A program made the translations under genes and the position numbers. From Acidovorax sp. (GTDB lineage Bacteria > Pseudomonadota > Gammaproteobacteria > Burkholderiales > Burkholderiaceae_C): DNA of 64,000 nt. Where the stretch lies: the NCBI RefSeq assembly GCF_027492855.1, contig NZ_JAPUDY010000046.1, forward strand, positions 1 to 64,000, in the 5' to 3' direction. Below are positions 26,745 to 36,046 of this stretch, one piece after another (position 1 is the stretch's first letter; each line of letters opens with the position of its first letter). The notes below the pieces were generated by a model. The model was not told where the DNA came from. It made no database searches and saw only the letters and a list, made by a program, of their open reading frames with translations.

Positions 26745-28293
26745 CCAGTCTGAGTTGTGGCCAAACCATTTCAAGCCGCTACCTGGCGAATTGCTCAGTA
26801 GCTGGCTGGTCAGGTTGGCGCATGCTCATGGCTATAAGTCCGAGCAGCTTTGCAGCATGCTGCTTGGGCGGGGCAAGGCTATGTGGAATCGTGACGTGGA
26901 TCGGTCTCCTTCCAGAGAGCTGTGCTTCAGTCTGATGAGGGTAGCGGCGGTGACCAAAACACAAATCCATGATGCGACGCTGACTGCCTATGAGGGCGAC
27001 ATCAGCGAGCGAGTTAATCCGAATGGCAGTTCACGCTGGATTGTCCCCTTGAGCATCTTCCACAGAAAACGGCGATCCCCTGGATTGATGTACTGCCCCC
27101 TTTGTTTGGCGAAGGATGGCGCACCCCACTATCGGAAGCAATGGCGGCTGTCCTTCGTAACGGTATGTCCAGAGCACCAAGTCGAGCTGCTAGACTGCTG
27201 TGACGCATGCCTTTCTCCAATAGCCCCGCATCGCGTTGATTTTGGGCGGGACGGGTACGCGCCACGCAAGAGTATTTTTGTCCTTTGTGCATGTTGCGGC
27301 CGAGATCTGCGAAAGGCAGTTCCACAACGAGCCAATCCAAATCTTGTCGCCTGGACGGCTCGCCTTCAGCATGCAGCTGAGACAGGATTTCTTTCGTGGG
27401 GCCCGCATTCCTGCTTGCATTCCATTTTGTTCTTCGATGGACTCCGATCTGTGGTGGCTGCAATTCTCTCAAGAGCTGCTGGTACTCCTGGAGATTTTGA
27501 TCGTTCTGCTTTGTCAGTCCGTCGAAACGCGATGACGGAGATGGCAATCATGCTGGGCCCTGACGAGGTGACGAAAGCGGTCGCCTATGCTCGGTTCCAT
27601 GGCATGAGATTCAGTGATGTCGCAGGCACACATGTCCCCAGGCCGTTCTGGCTAGAGACCACTTTTGAATCTTTGAAGCCTGCTCAGCAGCCGTATCACT
27701 CGGCTGAGGAACTCAAGGCCATGTCTGCGGAGTTAGATCGCCGATATGGACGGGTCTCTGCAAAGCTGGCAAAGCATGTATTCGGTGCGAATTGTCCACA
27801 CGGTCAGCTACCTGCATATTTCCATCAACAGGTTTCGGACAGCGCCTATGAATTATTGATGGTTTCGTTGGACCACGCGATTGGCGGGGCGTTCGACGAG
27901 CGCAAGCGCATGGCACTTTTACAGGACAAGCTCTCTTTTGCAATGATGAGAGTGCTGGGTGTGTCTGCCGCAGATCTTGCAAGCATGCAGATTGCGCAAG
28001 CTCGGAAACTGCTACCTCGCCCACGAAGATGTAGACATCCCGGGTTTAGGCCGGTGCCCAACTCGCCCGAAGAACTGCGCCATCACTTGTGGTGGCATAT
28101 AGAGACGGTTCGGCCCAGGATTCCAGGCGCTGATTCATCTCCCTTTCTTTTCTTGTCGAGTTATACCGGAACATCAATTGGAGACACCGGAATTGGCATG
28201 CGTTTTCAAAGCGCTGTGAGGCGCGCGTATCTGACGTCAGCTATCTCCAGCATGTCCGCCTTCCGTCGTGTTCCGGTCTTCTCTGCTGTCTGA
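26731..28293 (+). CDS. tniQ: TniQ/TnsD-family target-site selector
   Basis: A 520-residue protein. It opens with the TniQ signature (LPGELLSSWLVRLAHAHG) and contains zinc-finger cysteines (YCPLCLAKD...HYRKQW...CPEHQVELLDCCDAC and later CACCGRDLR). TniQ/TnsD proteins recognise a fixed attachment site; Tn6022 relatives use comM, and comM is indeed interrupted at the other end of this island. The GTG at 26731 gives a 14-base overlap with tniB; an ATG at 26692 is also in frame but overlaps more. The C-terminal half is longer than minimal TniQ proteins, as expected for a DNA-site-reading TnsD-type member. Confidence 0.9.
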   Translation: MSESDQSELWPNHFKPLPGELLSSWLVRLAHAHGYKSEQLCSMLLGRGKAMWNRDVDRSPSRELCFSLMRVAAVTKTQIHDATLTAYEGDISERVNPNGSSRWIVPLSIFHRKRRSPGLMYCPLCLAKDGAPHYRKQWRLSFVTVCPEHQVELLDCCDACLSPIAPHRVDFGRDGYAPRKSIFVLCACCGRDLRKAVPQRANPNLVAWTARLQHAAETGFLSWGPHSCLHSILFFDGLRSVVAAILSRAAGTPGDFDRSALSVRRNAMTEMAIMLGPDEVTKAVAYARFHGMRFSDVAGTHVPRPFWLETTFESLKPAQQPYHSAEELKAMSAELDRRYGRVSAKLAKHVFGANCPHGQLPAYFHQQVSDSAYELLMVSLDHAIGGAFDERKRMALLQDKLSFAMMRVLGVSAADLASMQIAQARKLLPRPRRCRHPGFRPVPNSPEELRHHLWWHIETVRPRIPGADSSPFLFLSSYTGTSIGDTGIGMRFQSAVRRAYLTSAISSMSAFRRVPVFSAV

Positions 28294-28342
28294 ACCTCCC
28301 AGAGTGACTATCGTCACCATTGACCCGCTATCCCTGAAGAGT

Positions 28343-29998
28343 ATGAAAAATGACATTCACCGCCTTGACCAACTGGACCGGCGTGACGGTTCCCTTGTGA
28401 GGATCGATTGGATTGGAGATGTCGTTGGCCACAGGCACAAGTTTGTTCGGGTAGTGACCTCGCGTTGGAATGGAGTGCGGAGATGGAGCGGTGCCTCAGT
28501 GTTGGATGCGGTGGAGACTGTGGAGATTCCTGTTGGGTACTTGCGCCTCCTGTGTGTCGGTGACCTATGGGAAGGGGGGATCAAGACAGCATCTCAAGTT
28601 GCACACAGTGCTAAGTTTTCCGATCTCGCTATCGACTCTTTCACGGCGGAAATTCTTCCTTGCGGAGCGCAGGCGACTCAGGGAGTAGGTGACGCCCCTT
28701 ACCTCCTGCCATTTGGGAGCTTTGATGGGCATCGGGAGCACACCACATCGTTCGTTGTTCGAGTGCGGGTGGACGCATCGACATCGATCGTAGTGCCATC
28801 CATGGAACTCACGCGGTTCTACTTTGGTGCAGCGGGGAGCTTGCTGAAGGCCATTTTTTCGGGCGCCCTCGCAAAGAGAGAACTGGTACTGGGTAGCCGG
28901 ATCAATAGCGCAGGAGTTGCAAACATCATCATTCCTGCGCGCATGCACTACACAGCGGCGCCAGCGATTGCTCGGATTGCATTTGACGGTGTTGCCGAGG
29001 CGGCCCTAAACATGCTGATTCAGTCCGGTGTCAGTGCTAGTGTGGACGGTCGGCCCTGGTATCCGAAGATGGGGTTTCCGATTCGAGGGAAGACAAGCCT
29101 CAGCGCAAAAGGCCTCTGGATTGAGGAAGGTGGGCATAGAACCTTCTTGGTGTTCAAGCTGCTCTCATGTGCGCATCCGCTGCCATTTCGCAAGCTTTTC
29201 TACAGCGTCGGACGTTCAGAAGGTGAGGATGCCGCTCCTCCGAAGCCAAGAGTACAGCGCATGATTCCCAAGAGGCAGCCTCAGGTGCCTACGACTGTTT
29301 CTTTGTCAAAACGGCCCGTCTTCGGAAGACAACAGTTCACGCTGCTTGCCGGTGTAGATGAAGTGGAGCCCTTTCCAGATTTGACGGGGAAACCATTGGT
29401 CCGTGCGGGAGATGTTGAGGTCGCAGGCTACAGCTGCGCCGCAGCTACAGGGAAACCATCAGCTCTCTCGGCCGGTGGCGATGTTGGGGCGGCTATTGCG
29501 GGAGTGGATGTGGTTTCCGCCAGGCAGCAAAGCGCCGATGATGGAGCTGTACCTGATTTGCTGTGGTGCATGGACGCTACTCTCCGGGAATTGCGTCCAG
29601 ATATTCGGCCACTGCTGTTTGGCGACGGTCGGCGTATGCGCCGACTCTGGCTTCCAGAAAAGGCATCAGGAGACAACGGCGGCGGATGGGGTTGGGTTGC
29701 TTTGCTGGAGCATGAAGCTGCGATTCGTTTTGCAACCCCAACGCTTGTTCTCATCAATGTGGAAGACCCGCGAACCAAGGTGAGCAAGGAATTCCTCGCG
29801 ATCTTCGTGCACTGCCGGGAGCCTCTGGCCGTGCTGGACATCGCACATAGCTTTCTCCGTGACTTCGACTGGGGCGTCAGCGAGCCTAACGGAACGGAGC
29901 CATATTGTGTAGTCGCACTCTCTTCGGAGGAGGTCGAAAGTCTTATCGGTCGAGATGGGCCTTATGAGGTCACGAGGGCAATTGCCGCCCGTTGCTGA
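28343..29998 (+). CDS. TnsE/TniE-like accessory transposition protein (candidate)
   Basis: A 551-residue protein directly after tniQ on the same strand. Position and size match TnsE of Tn7 (about 540 residues) and TniE of Tn6022, which direct the element to alternative targets such as replicating DNA. I do not see a decisive motif; the middle (residues 300-370) is a Pro/Lys/Gln-rich linker and the C-terminal 130 residues look compact (WGWVALLEHEAAIRFATPTL). ATG 28343 with GAAGAG upstream is preferred; a GTG at 28268 overlapping tniQ is possible. Assignment rests mainly on context. Confidence 0.6.
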   Translation: MKNDIHRLDQLDRRDGSLVRIDWIGDVVGHRHKFVRVVTSRWNGVRRWSGASVLDAVETVEIPVGYLRLLCVGDLWEGGIKTASQVAHSAKFSDLAIDSFTAEILPCGAQATQGVGDAPYLLPFGSFDGHREHTTSFVVRVRVDASTSIVVPSMELTRFYFGAAGSLLKAIFSGALAKRELVLGSRINSAGVANIIIPARMHYTAAPAIARIAFDGVAEAALNMLIQSGVSASVDGRPWYPKMGFPIRGKTSLSAKGLWIEEGGHRTFLVFKLLSCAHPLPFRKLFYSVGRSEGEDAAPPKPRVQRMIPKRQPQVPTTVSLSKRPVFGRQQFTLLAGVDEVEPFPDLTGKPLVRAGDVEVAGYSCAAATGKPSALSAGGDVGAAIAGVDVVSARQQSADDGAVPDLLWCMDATLRELRPDIRPLLFGDGRRMRRLWLPEKASGDNGGGWGWVALLEHEAAIRFATPTLVLINVEDPRTKVSKEFLAIFVHCREPLAVLDIAHSFLRDFDWGVSEPNGTEPYCVVALSSEEVESLIGRDGPYEVTRAIAARC

Positions 29999-30145
29999 AT
30001 GACTGGGCAGGACTGGTTTAACCACCGCTCTGTGCAGGTGGTTAAATCGCCCAAGCGGTTCTATGAACACTGGGCATCAGTGACGGCCGCGAAGGCCAAG
30101 GCTGGCCCGGATTTTCCGCCGTGGGCACCAGCCTGGATTGTGTAA
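29999..30145 (+). CDS. 48-residue protein directly after the TnsE-like gene
   Basis: The ATG begins on the base after the TnsE-like stop codon. The product (MTGQDWFNHRSVQVVKSPKR... ending WAPAWIV) is short, basic and tryptophan-rich. No family recognised. The adjacency suggests translational coupling with the transposition operon. The rest of the gap to 30306 shows no gene. Confidence 0.45.
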   Translation: MTGQDWFNHRSVQVVKSPKRFYEHWASVTAAKAKAGPDFPPWAPAWIV

Positions 30146-30305
30146 ATCCCTCACTCCGTTGCGTCATGATGGATCGAGTATGCGTGGGAAGATGCGTCGT
30201 AGACTAGTCAGAAAATTTGGATACTTCGCGCCGAGCTGCATTCGCAGCCTGACCGGGGCATGATGCAACTGCGGTCCAGAGATGGGCCGCTATGGGGGAG
30301 GATGG

Positions 30306-31214
30306 ATGACGTTTCATGTGCCTGAGGCGCACGTCGGCCTGTTCGAAGAAGTCGAGCGGCGCTTTCGGCTATTGCTGTCCAAGAACATCGTCACCGGCAT
30401 CAGGGAGACCCAGTTCGACATGTGGCTCTCCAACCTGCTGACCGAGGAAGACCAATACCTGGGAGCGCGGCTTTTGGAAAACCTGACCTTCCGCTCCGAG
30501 CAGATGGTCGGCAGCGCAATCGACCATATTCTGCAGTGCATCCTGCCTTGTGAGCTGCGCCGCCTAGGTGTGTCAATCTCCAGCGTCGACGAGTTCATCG
30601 CTTCGCTGGAACGCGGCGGCAAAGGCCACGCCGTGCGCTTCGTCGAGATCGACGACCCCAAGGGCGAGAAGCCCGGCAAGAGTGGCGCCGTGCTGATGCG
30701 CGAGCTGCACCGCCTTGGCGGCGTCAGCACATCGCTGACCTGCTTGTCCAGCGCTATTGCCAAGCAGCCTGTCAACGTGAAATGCCTGGTCTTCATCGAC
30801 GATATGCTTGGCACAGGCACCCAGATGGAGACCTACTCGACCGTCCACCAGCTAAAGGGGATTTCGCAGAAGCACCACCTGATCTACTGCCCGCTGGCTG
30901 CCTTCGAGTCGGGGTTGGAGCACTTGGCGAAGGAATGCCCCTGGATGCAGGTCTGCCCGGTCGAGGTGTTCGGTGAGTCGCACCGCTTCTTCAGGAGCGA
31001 CCCCAAGCAGCCGCTGATGTGGGCCATCGACAAGGCCAACACTGTGACTGACGTGCGCGCCCACATGGAAAGCCTCTGCCAGCGGGGCGGCATCCGCTCG
31101 CCCGCCGCCTTTGCCCTGGAGTTGCTGGTGGGTTTCCACCATGCGACGCCGAACAACACTTTGCCGATCATGCACGTGTCCTCGCCCACGTGGCACAACC
31201 TTCTGACCCGCTGA
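30306..31214 (+). CDS. Phosphoribosyltransferase-like protein of the PRTase-CE type
   Basis: A 302-residue protein. The PRPP-loop motif of type I phosphoribosyltransferases is clear (VFIDDMLGTGTQM, residues about 162-174), embedded in a larger helical protein unlike nucleotide-salvage enzymes. I recall such proteins as PRTase-CE, described computationally in prokaryotic conflict systems beside an ORC/CDC6-like ATPase, which is the next gene here. A GGGGGAGG ribosome site precedes the ATG at 30306; the in-frame ATG at 30282 lacks one. Seven bases separate it from the ATPase gene. It may synthesise or degrade a nucleotide; substrate unknown. Confidence 0.75.
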   Translation: MTFHVPEAHVGLFEEVERRFRLLLSKNIVTGIRETQFDMWLSNLLTEEDQYLGARLLENLTFRSEQMVGSAIDHILQCILPCELRRLGVSISSVDEFIASLERGGKGHAVRFVEIDDPKGEKPGKSGAVLMRELHRLGGVSTSLTCLSSAIAKQPVNVKCLVFIDDMLGTGTQMETYSTVHQLKGISQKHHLIYCPLAAFESGLEHLAKECPWMQVCPVEVFGESHRFFRSDPKQPLMWAIDKANTVTDVRAHMESLCQRGGIRSPAAFALELLVGFHHATPNNTLPIMHVSSPTWHNLLTR

Positions 31215-31221
31215 ATCCAAG

Positions 31222-33228
31222 ATGACTGCGATCGCCGATCCTTTCCTGAATAACCGGGCGGACTACCTATCGCCCGCCTCGTTGTTCTCACAGTTCATCG
31301 TTCCACCGTTTTTCCAGCGAATTAACATTTTTGCTGGCCAAGGCTCGGTGCGCATCCTGGGTGGTCGCGGCTGCGGCAAGACGATGTTCATCCGCTACTT
31401 CAGCCACGGCTCCTCGTTCGACACGAATCGCGATGACATTCCCGAATCTGAGCTTAAGACCGTTGGGCTCTACCTGCGCCCCGACACTGGTTTCTGTGGC
31501 CTCATGATTCCTGAATGGTTGGGACTGCACCAGGCCAAGCTGGCGTTCTCCCACTATGTGGCGCTCAACCTGCTGAAAGACGCCTGCCAATCGCTGGCTT
31601 CGATCGGATCGGCGCGGTTTGCCGATGGCCCGATCGCCGTTGGCGACCCCTTGCTCAGCCCGGCTCTCGCCAAGCAGCTCGGATTGACGGACCGGCACAT
31701 CAGCGCGTTGGAGGCTGAGCTTGACCTCAAGCTCGTGGAGCTGGAGGTCTGGGTCAGCAACCCCAAACACAGCCCGGTTCCGTCCTTCGTCTCTTTCGCA
31801 TCCGTGCTGCCGCGATTCGCCCAGGACGTGGCTGCGTCTTCCCCTCAGCTCGCTGAATTTGCCTTCCGCGCCTTCATCGACGAGTTCGAGAACCTGCAGA
31901 GCGAGCACCGCGAGGTGGTGTGCGACGCGATCAAGCACCCCAGCCCTCGTCTAGTCGTGCATATCGCGCACAAGAAGCAGGCTGTGGTCGACTTCAAGAC
32001 CAGTAGCGAGGAGCGCGTCGTTGAAGGCCATGACCTGCGCACCATCGACCTAGAAGAAGAGCTGTCCAGGGAAGGCGAGTTCGAGTTGCTCGCCGCCGAG
32101 CTGTTCCTGCTGCGAGTGACCCAGGGCGGGGGACAGTTTGATTGCCCGTTGTTCCAGCCCGCCCTACTGCACGATCAGCGCCACCTTGCACACCGGCTGT
32201 CCAAGCCCTACCGCGACCAGGTGCTGCGTTGCGTCCGTGAAATCCTGCCCAGCCCCAGCGCGGCCAGCATCTCGCGTGAGGTCATCGAGGACCCGCCGCT
32301 ACGGCGCCGGTTGCGTGAGATGATCCAGAAGGGGCTGGTGCTGCAGGGGCTAGACAAGAAGGTAAACCCCGACGATCTCATCAGCTCAGCACACCCCCAG
32401 GCAAGTATCGTTATGGGAGCTCTATTAAACCGGCGCAGCCAGATCGACAAGGACCTGCTGTCCCAATACCACGCAGCTGTAGCCAACCCCAGCGACAGCG
32501 ACCCTTTCTTCAAGGTCGGCGGCTGGATTGACAACAACCTTCATGGCTGCCTCTTCCACCTCTACGCGGGTCTTCCGCGCCGGCCGAACATCAACTACGC
32601 TGGGTTTGACCGGTTCTGCATGATGGCCGACCCTAACCTGCGCTTTTTCCAGGCGCTGTGTCATGCCACGCTTTCGATTGCCTACAAGCGTCAGAGCGGC
32701 AATGAGGTCTCGGGGCAACTCAGGGTCGACGTTGCGATCCAGGCGAGTGCGGCCAAGCAGGTGTCAGACAAGCTGTTCCAGGACATCCTGCAACTCGGCT
32801 CCCATGGCGGCAAGCTGCTGGAGATCACGGGGCGGCTCGGCCGCATCTTCGAGGCGTTCAATCGCCGACGCAGCCAGAGCGAGCCGGAGGTCAACCACTT
32901 CTCCATCGACAACGCTGACCGGGCCAATCTGTCTAGCCAAGCCGAGCTATTACTCCGAGAAGCCAAGATCTGGTCAGTGCTCTACGAGGCCAAAGACACC
33001 AAGAATAAGGCGGACTACGACATCGCCCAGACCGACTTGATCCTGAACCCGATCTACGCCCCCCACTTCAGCATCAGCTATCGCAAGCGCCGCAAGGTCA
33101 CCCTGCGCGCGCCACACGCCGACATTCTGCTGTGCCAGTCCACGGCCCAGTACGAGGTTGTGCTCAAGCAGCTTGTCGACCCGGCCGACCAAGATCCCGC
33201 CGGCGACGATCCCATGACCCTGTTCTGA
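31222..33228 (+). CDS. ORC/CDC6-like AAA ATPase of a conflict system
   Basis: A 668-residue STAND/AAA-type ATPase. Walker A is GGRGCGKTMF (residues 47-56) and Walker B FIDEFENLQ (about 217). The long C-terminal part (residues 330-668) has no recognised domain but carries features of a winged-helix sensor region. It is the middle gene of a tight three-gene operon (gaps of 7 and 9 bases). ATPases of this class are thought to sense infection and activate the effector next to them. The sequence is intact. Confidence 0.75.
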   Translation: MTAIADPFLNNRADYLSPASLFSQFIVPPFFQRINIFAGQGSVRILGGRGCGKTMFIRYFSHGSSFDTNRDDIPESELKTVGLYLRPDTGFCGLMIPEWLGLHQAKLAFSHYVALNLLKDACQSLASIGSARFADGPIAVGDPLLSPALAKQLGLTDRHISALEAELDLKLVELEVWVSNPKHSPVPSFVSFASVLPRFAQDVAASSPQLAEFAFRAFIDEFENLQSEHREVVCDAIKHPSPRLVVHIAHKKQAVVDFKTSSEERVVEGHDLRTIDLEEELSREGEFELLAAELFLLRVTQGGGQFDCPLFQPALLHDQRHLAHRLSKPYRDQVLRCVREILPSPSAASISREVIEDPPLRRRLREMIQKGLVLQGLDKKVNPDDLISSAHPQASIVMGALLNRRSQIDKDLLSQYHAAVANPSDSDPFFKVGGWIDNNLHGCLFHLYAGLPRRPNINYAGFDRFCMMADPNLRFFQALCHATLSIAYKRQSGNEVSGQLRVDVAIQASAAKQVSDKLFQDILQLGSHGGKLLEITGRLGRIFEAFNRRRSQSEPEVNHFSIDNADRANLSSQAELLLREAKIWSVLYEAKDTKNKADYDIAQTDLILNPIYAPHFSISYRKRRKVTLRAPHADILLCQSTAQYEVVLKQLVDPADQDPAGDDPMTLF

Positions 33229-33237
33229 GGCTGTCGC

Positions 33238-34152
33238 ATGAAATTCGTCAGGCAGGATGTGGTGAGCGAGCTGGAGGCCGGCCAGGTCGGCAAGTTCGAC
33301 GTCGGCTTCTATGGGCGAGACGATCTGGACGACCGTAGCCGACATTCAGCGGCGCTGACGCGCGCGGCTGCCCAGAAAAGCTATAGGGTGCGCTACGACC
33401 CCTCCAAGTTCACCTTGACGGTGGGCGATGAAATATTCCGCGTCGACGACCTCGAGGACCTGTTCCGCAAGTTCCGCGCACGGTCACTCGTGATCGACGC
33501 GACGACTATGGAATTCCCCGAGATCCTCTATGTGCTGAGCGCCTACCGCATGCAGCATGATCGCCCTCGATGCGGCTTCTTTTATGTCGAGCCCGAGGGC
33601 TACAAGCAGCGCGCGCCGAACATGTCGGTGGTGCCAGGAAACGCCTTCGACCTCAGCGAGAAGTTCCTGGGCAATCTGCAACTGCCGCCTTTCACTCGGC
33701 TGCTCAGCAGCTCTAACAAAGCCCACCTAGTGGCCTTCCTGGGCTTCGAGGGCGATCGCCTCATGCGCCTGCTCGATGCCGACGACGGCTATTTCTATGA
33801 AAAGGTGAGTATCGTGTTCGGCGTACCACCGTTCCAACCGAGCTGGGACCTGCACGCGCTGATGGCCAACTCCAGCCTGCTTGAGCGCCAGAACACAACG
33901 GTGCTTTATTGCGGGGCTAACAACCCGCGTGCCGCCTACATGCTGCTCAAGGAGGCCCACGCCGGTATGGCGTCGGGTCGCACCAACCGCCTCTTCGTTG
34001 CCCCCTTTGGCACCAAGCCCATGGCCTTGGGCGCGGTCCTGTTCCGGTTGGATCACGACATTCTGTCGCCGATCTTCGACCATCCGGTGCGCAAGCCAGA
34101 CCGCACCTTCGGCGTTCATCGCCGCCACTGGTACGAAATCGACTCGCTCTGA
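33238..34152 (+). CDS. Third component of the PRTase/ORC-like operon, unknown fold
   Basis: A 304-residue protein, 9 bases after the ATPase gene. The visible pattern is two alpha/beta stretches: RSLVIDATTMEFPEILYVL (residues about 82-100) and TTVLYCGANNPRAAYML (about 221-237), which read like Rossmann-type strand-loop-helix units, and a conserved-looking GRTNRLFVAPFGTKP block. I recognise no catalytic motif. It converges on the methyltransferase gene with only 8 bases between the two stop codons. Likely effector or nucleotide-binding partner; that is inference from the operon. Confidence 0.6.
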   Translation: MKFVRQDVVSELEAGQVGKFDVGFYGRDDLDDRSRHSAALTRAAAQKSYRVRYDPSKFTLTVGDEIFRVDDLEDLFRKFRARSLVIDATTMEFPEILYVLSAYRMQHDRPRCGFFYVEPEGYKQRAPNMSVVPGNAFDLSEKFLGNLQLPPFTRLLSSSNKAHLVAFLGFEGDRLMRLLDADDGYFYEKVSIVFGVPPFQPSWDLHALMANSSLLERQNTTVLYCGANNPRAAYMLLKEAHAGMASGRTNRLFVAPFGTKPMALGAVLFRLDHDILSPIFDHPVRKPDRTFGVHRRHWYEIDSL

Positions 34153-34160
34153 ACACTCGC

Positions 34161-35369
34161 CTACGGACGGGCCGGAACGGGCATTTCCATCAGCGACGCG
34201 ACGGTAATGTGCTTAGCGCATGAGCCCTTGGCTGCGGCCCGACGCCAGTTGGTGCCCGCTTCGCTCAGCACCCAGTCCGCCACCTGGGCGTGGTGGCGCG
34301 TCGGCACGCGCAGCCGGTACACGGCCTCGGTGTAGTGCCGCTGGCCCTTGACGACCAAGGCCTGGCGGTCCATGACGCGGGTGCCGACGCGCGGTAGCAG
34401 GATGTCGCTGGCCGTCGCCGACTGGAAGCCGTGATCGGGGCCGTGAGCAAAGCGCACCTCGGTACCTTGCTGGGGAAAGTCTGAGGTGTGGAAGGACTCT
34501 ATGCCCAAGTCCTCGAACTGTGCGCGCGTGCGGCTGCCGCGCACCACCGTTGCGCCCAACTCCTCCAGCGTGCGGCAGCCAGACTGACTGCGCAGGGCTA
34601 CGCTGAGCGCCTGGAACTCGTGAAACGCAAAGTCCAATCGTTGAATCGCCTGCTCAGAACTGATCCACCTCTCGGCCACCACGTCGAGGTCTTCACCGGC
34701 CATCTTGCCCAGGCGAACGCTCTTGAGACGGGTTGCACCAAAACGCGCCACCAGCAGGAAAGACTGCACCTCCGCCTTTTTGTCGAAGACGTCCACAGGC
34801 AGCTCGTAGCACTCGACTTCACTTGCTGCGAGCATTAGCGCTTGGCGGAATGCCTTAAGCCTGACGTCCTCCGCGATGGGGGCGCCAACGATGAACGCAG
34901 CTTCTCCTGGTCGTTTCAGTCGTGCGAGTGATTCAAGAACGAAGTACAGGTCCAATTGCACCCAATCCACAATCTGCGGGATTCCAGGGCAGAGCTCGGC
35001 AATTCGCGACTGAGCGTTGCGGCTCAGGGCCTGCATGCCGTAAGGGGGGTTGCCAGTAACCCGGGAAAACTGTTGCTCGCCCAGGAGCCCTGCAAGACCG
35101 GCGGGCGAAAGCACATCGCCCTGGACAAAGGTGGCGCGAATATCTCTTGGGCTGCCTCGCAGTAGCCGTTCGTCCAGTTCGACGCCCACAAAAGAGCTCG
35201 GTTTGCACGTGTCTAGGCAGGCCTGGGCAATCCGGCCGTTGCCCGAACCAAGTTCCAACCAAGCGTCCCCCTGACCTGACAGCAAACCCACCAGCCGGCG
35301 CGCGAGCGTCGGTGGGGTCAAGACCTGCGCGCGTCGGGTCTTGTTGGATCGGGTTAGGCGGTAGCGCAT
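34161..35369 (-). CDS. N6-adenine-type DNA methyltransferase with HsdS-like C-terminal recognition domain
   Basis: A 402-residue class I SAM methyltransferase. Motif I is LELGSGNGR (residues 38-46), the acidic loop VGVELDE (61-67), FVQGDV (motif III) and motif IV NPPY (107-110), the form that methylates the adenine amino group. From about residue 255 the sequence resembles a type I/IIG target-recognition domain, ending AAAKGSCAKHITVASLMEMPVP, close to the HsdS LxxxxLxxLxIP pattern. No matching restriction subunit is adjacent. It converges on the PRTase operon and is divergent from a small regulator, so it may protect self DNA from that system or act as a solitary methylase. Confidence 0.8.
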   Translation of the reverse strand: MRYRLTRSNKTRRAQVLTPPTLARRLVGLLSGQGDAWLELGSGNGRIAQACLDTCKPSSFVGVELDERLLRGSPRDIRATFVQGDVLSPAGLAGLLGEQQFSRVTGNPPYGMQALSRNAQSRIAELCPGIPQIVDWVQLDLYFVLESLARLKRPGEAAFIVGAPIAEDVRLKAFRQALMLAASEVECYELPVDVFDKKAEVQSFLLVARFGATRLKSVRLGKMAGEDLDVVAERWISSEQAIQRLDFAFHEFQALSVALRSQSGCRTLEELGATVVRGSRTRAQFEDLGIESFHTSDFPQQGTEVRFAHGPDHGFQSATASDILLPRVGTRVMDRQALVVKGQRHYTEAVYRLRVPTRHHAQVADWVLSEAGTNWRRAAAKGSCAKHITVASLMEMPVPARP

Positions 35370-35430
35370 GTGTGCCGTTTTGGTTTAGGCCGGTAGGCTG
35401 GCCCTTGAGCCCTTATCTCATGAACGCTAT

Positions 35431-35445
35431 GATATGCAGATATGC
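35431..35445. promoter_or_regulatory. Tandem GATATGC repeat overlapping the start of the small regulator
   Basis: GATATGCAGATATGC contains two direct copies of GATATGC and covers the ATG at 35442. The 13-base core GATATGCAGATAT recurs at 35632-35644 inside the same gene. A plausible auto-operator in the divergent methyltransferase/regulator promoter region (35370-35441, with TATGAT nearby). Confidence 0.35.
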
Positions 35446-35798
35446 CAAGAATAGCAACCCAACCAGGCATCGAAGTCGTGCAAGCTCGCACGCTTCTGGC
35501 AGCCTATCTGGCGCACCCTGGTAACACTGAAATGGGGCTATCTAGAGTATCTGGTGTACCGCAGTACACAATTTCGAAATTTCTGAATGGCCGAATCAAA
35601 TCGTTGACTCCTCACGTTCAGCTCGCTCTAAGATATGCAGATATTGGCATAAGTTCGGGTATCAGCAAGCTGACCGCCGACCCACGGATACAAAGAGCGC
35701 TGGGGAGCGCCTGGGACGGAACGGATCAGGGCGTGACATTGTTGGCCAGCGCGATTGACGCGCTGGCTCCTGTCATTCGGGGCGCCCGCCCCAAATGA
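35442..35798 (+). CDS. Small helix-turn-helix-like regulator divergent from the methyltransferase
   Basis: A 118-residue protein. Residues 15-60 fit a Cro-like helix-turn-helix (LSRVSGVPQYTISKFLNGR with the second helix YTISKFLNG). The remaining 55 residues are helical and unrecognised. Small regulators divergent from a DNA methyltransferase often time restriction-modification genes, and the repeated GATATGC at its own start fits autoregulation. It ends with ATGA overlap into the next small gene. DNA-binding function is likely from pattern only. Confidence 0.65.
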   Translation: MPRIATQPGIEVVQARTLLAAYLAHPGNTEMGLSRVSGVPQYTISKFLNGRIKSLTPHVQLALRYADIGISSGISKLTADPRIQRALGSAWDGTDQGVTLLASAIDALAPVIRGARPK

Positions 35799-36046
35799 TC
35801 ACCAGGCAAAGACGACTCCAGGCTGTGAGCTGCCGGTCGCGCATACAGCGTCGAAGGATTGCCACTGCTGTTAGTGGTAATTTTCAAGGTTGGTGGACTG
35901 GTGACCGATTGGTCACTGTGGGGGATTTCGTGATTTCAGGCGATGAAAGCCTTGTCTGGACGCTTCAGAACCGACATGACACGTTTATGGATTGGGTGCC
36001 TAGCCCTGAGCGAGTAGCAGGGCTTTCAGGACGTCGGCCGGAGTGA
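35795..36046 (+). CDS. Small unknown protein coupled to the regulator
   Basis: An 83-residue frame beginning at an ATGA overlap with the regulator stop. The first 28 residues are very basic (ITRQRRLQAVSCRSRIQRRR), followed by FQGWWTGDRLVTVGDFVISG, a plausible small beta-fold. The last 16 codons overlap the end of the opposite-strand gene at 36000-36365, which lowers confidence. No family recognised. Confidence 0.4.
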   Translation: MITRQRRLQAVSCRSRIQRRRIATAVSGNFQGWWTGDRLVTVGDFVISGDESLVWTLQNRHDTFMDWVPSPERVAGLSGRRPE

